DNA of 64,000 nt. Origin: Chaetoderma sp. LZ-2023a (lineage: Eukaryota > Mollusca > Caudofoveata > Chaetodermatida > Chaetodermatidae). The position numbers and the translations under genes were made by a program. The stretch spans positions 84,154,783 through 84,218,782 of the forward strand of contig CM067371.1 of NCBI GenBank assembly GCA_034401795.1, in the 5' to 3' direction. The stretch's first letter is position 1; the number at the start of each line of letters is the position of its first letter. The notes under the pieces are model-generated. The model saw nothing but the letters and a program-made list of their open reading frames with translations. It did not search any database and had not been told where the DNA came from. Of this stretch, positions 63,530-64,000 are shown piece by piece.

Positions 63530-64000
63530 CCACGTTTCTGGATGGAGTAGACTCCCTTAATGTCAATCAAACAGAGACTTCTGGAATCGCAGCTAAACTG
63601 TAGGAGTTGTGTTGAAATCTTGAAATGATTGTCAGAGATGGACGGACAGACCGACAGACTGACATACATACATTCTATACAGACTCATGGATGTATAGGC
63701 ATACGGATAGCACATGCACATCTTCAAGTGGTAATGAGAATCCTTACCAAGTTTCAAAAGAATCACAGCTAAATTGTAGTTGTATTGACAGGAAATGATT
63801 AGTACTGCAGGTCATGAATCGACTTAACGGTATTTAAAGGGGGATAACTCAGGAATGAATAATATTCTGGATACGAAAAAAGCACATGCACATCTTCAGA
63901 TGGTAATGACTAGATTTACCACGTTTCAAAAGAATTGTAACTAAACTGTAGGAGTTGAGTTGACAAGGATGGACCGACAGACGAACATGCATACATTTGG
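63530..64000. repeat. ~170-bp tandem units with 'GACGGACAGACCGACAG'
   Basis: Units share GCACATGCACATCTTCA, 'TACCA(A/C)GTTTCAAAAGAAT', 'TAAACTGTAGGAGTTG' and a GACGGACAGACCGAC tail. Two and a half units are visible before the window ends. Confidence 0.6.

Noticed and set aside
1-64000. tRNA or rRNA genes
   Set aside because: No cloverleaf with A/B box spacing and no rRNA core sequence was seen by eye; a covariance-model scan would be needed to exclude tRNA pseudogenes.

Overview
The window is gene-poor animal nuclear DNA made almost entirely of layered transposable elements. The best guess for the host is a marine lophotrochozoan, probably a bivalve mollusc. The basis is spliceosomal-style exon edges, many short palindromic TTAA-type MITEs, the 'GAGGCCCAAGGGGCCTG ... 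GCTCACCTGG' dispersed repeat, DIRS-type tyrosine-recombinase retrotransposons, and an exon resembling the C-terminus of LLPH, a family first described in the mollusc Aplysia. The species call is inference. There are no bacterial operons, rRNA, tRNA or CRISPR signals that I can support.

Layout. 1-9.1 kb: MITE-rich DNA, a tandem array (5.88-6.66 kb), the LLPH-like terminal exon on the minus strand (7,787-7,932) and a near-perfect 75-bp inverted repeat (8,797-9,089). 9.4-10.3 kb: a ~165-bp tandem array. 10.3-15.2 kb: a compact block of short, broken ORFs on both strands that looks like a decayed viral or large DNA-element insertion. It ends with a zinc-ribbon/endonuclease-like pseudogene and contains a 440-bp MITE. 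15.3-35.5 kb: copies of the GCTCACCTGG repeat (family R). One copy is split by a 2.2-kb hAT transposon with 8-bp target duplication (21,108-23,307) and by a 2.2-kb TTAA-flanked element (23,971-26,165). Arrays carrying TGACCT-type motifs, an AT microsatellite, a LINE fragment and a MITE-within-MITE also lie here.

36.4-51.1 kb: a complete but mutated DIRS retrotransposon (DIRS-A, minus strand) with inverted terminal repeats, gag-like, RT/RNase H and tyrosine recombinase regions. A second DIRS element (DIRS-B1, 38,549-45,676) is inserted in its RNase H/YR reading frame. 51.1-56.2 kb: unclassified DNA with one MITE and one weak candidate exon. 56,222-61,300: DIRS-B2, a close relative of B1 that has lost gag, inserted beside a C2H2 zinc-finger fragment. 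61,395-61,908: 23 exact-length copies of a 22-bp satellite that seems to have grown out of that zinc-finger sequence. 62.2-62.7 kb: a GIY-YIG domain of Penelope type. 63.4 kb: a remnant resembling a DIRS-A terminus.

The most informative result is structural. In all three DIRS copies an internal complementary region matches the junction made by joining the element's two ends, as expected for DIRS-1-style circular replication intermediates. The flanks also allow the three-base crossover site to be read: GTT for family A and NTC for family B. All protein-coding parts of the elements carry stops, frameshifts or deletions, so none looks autonomous today.
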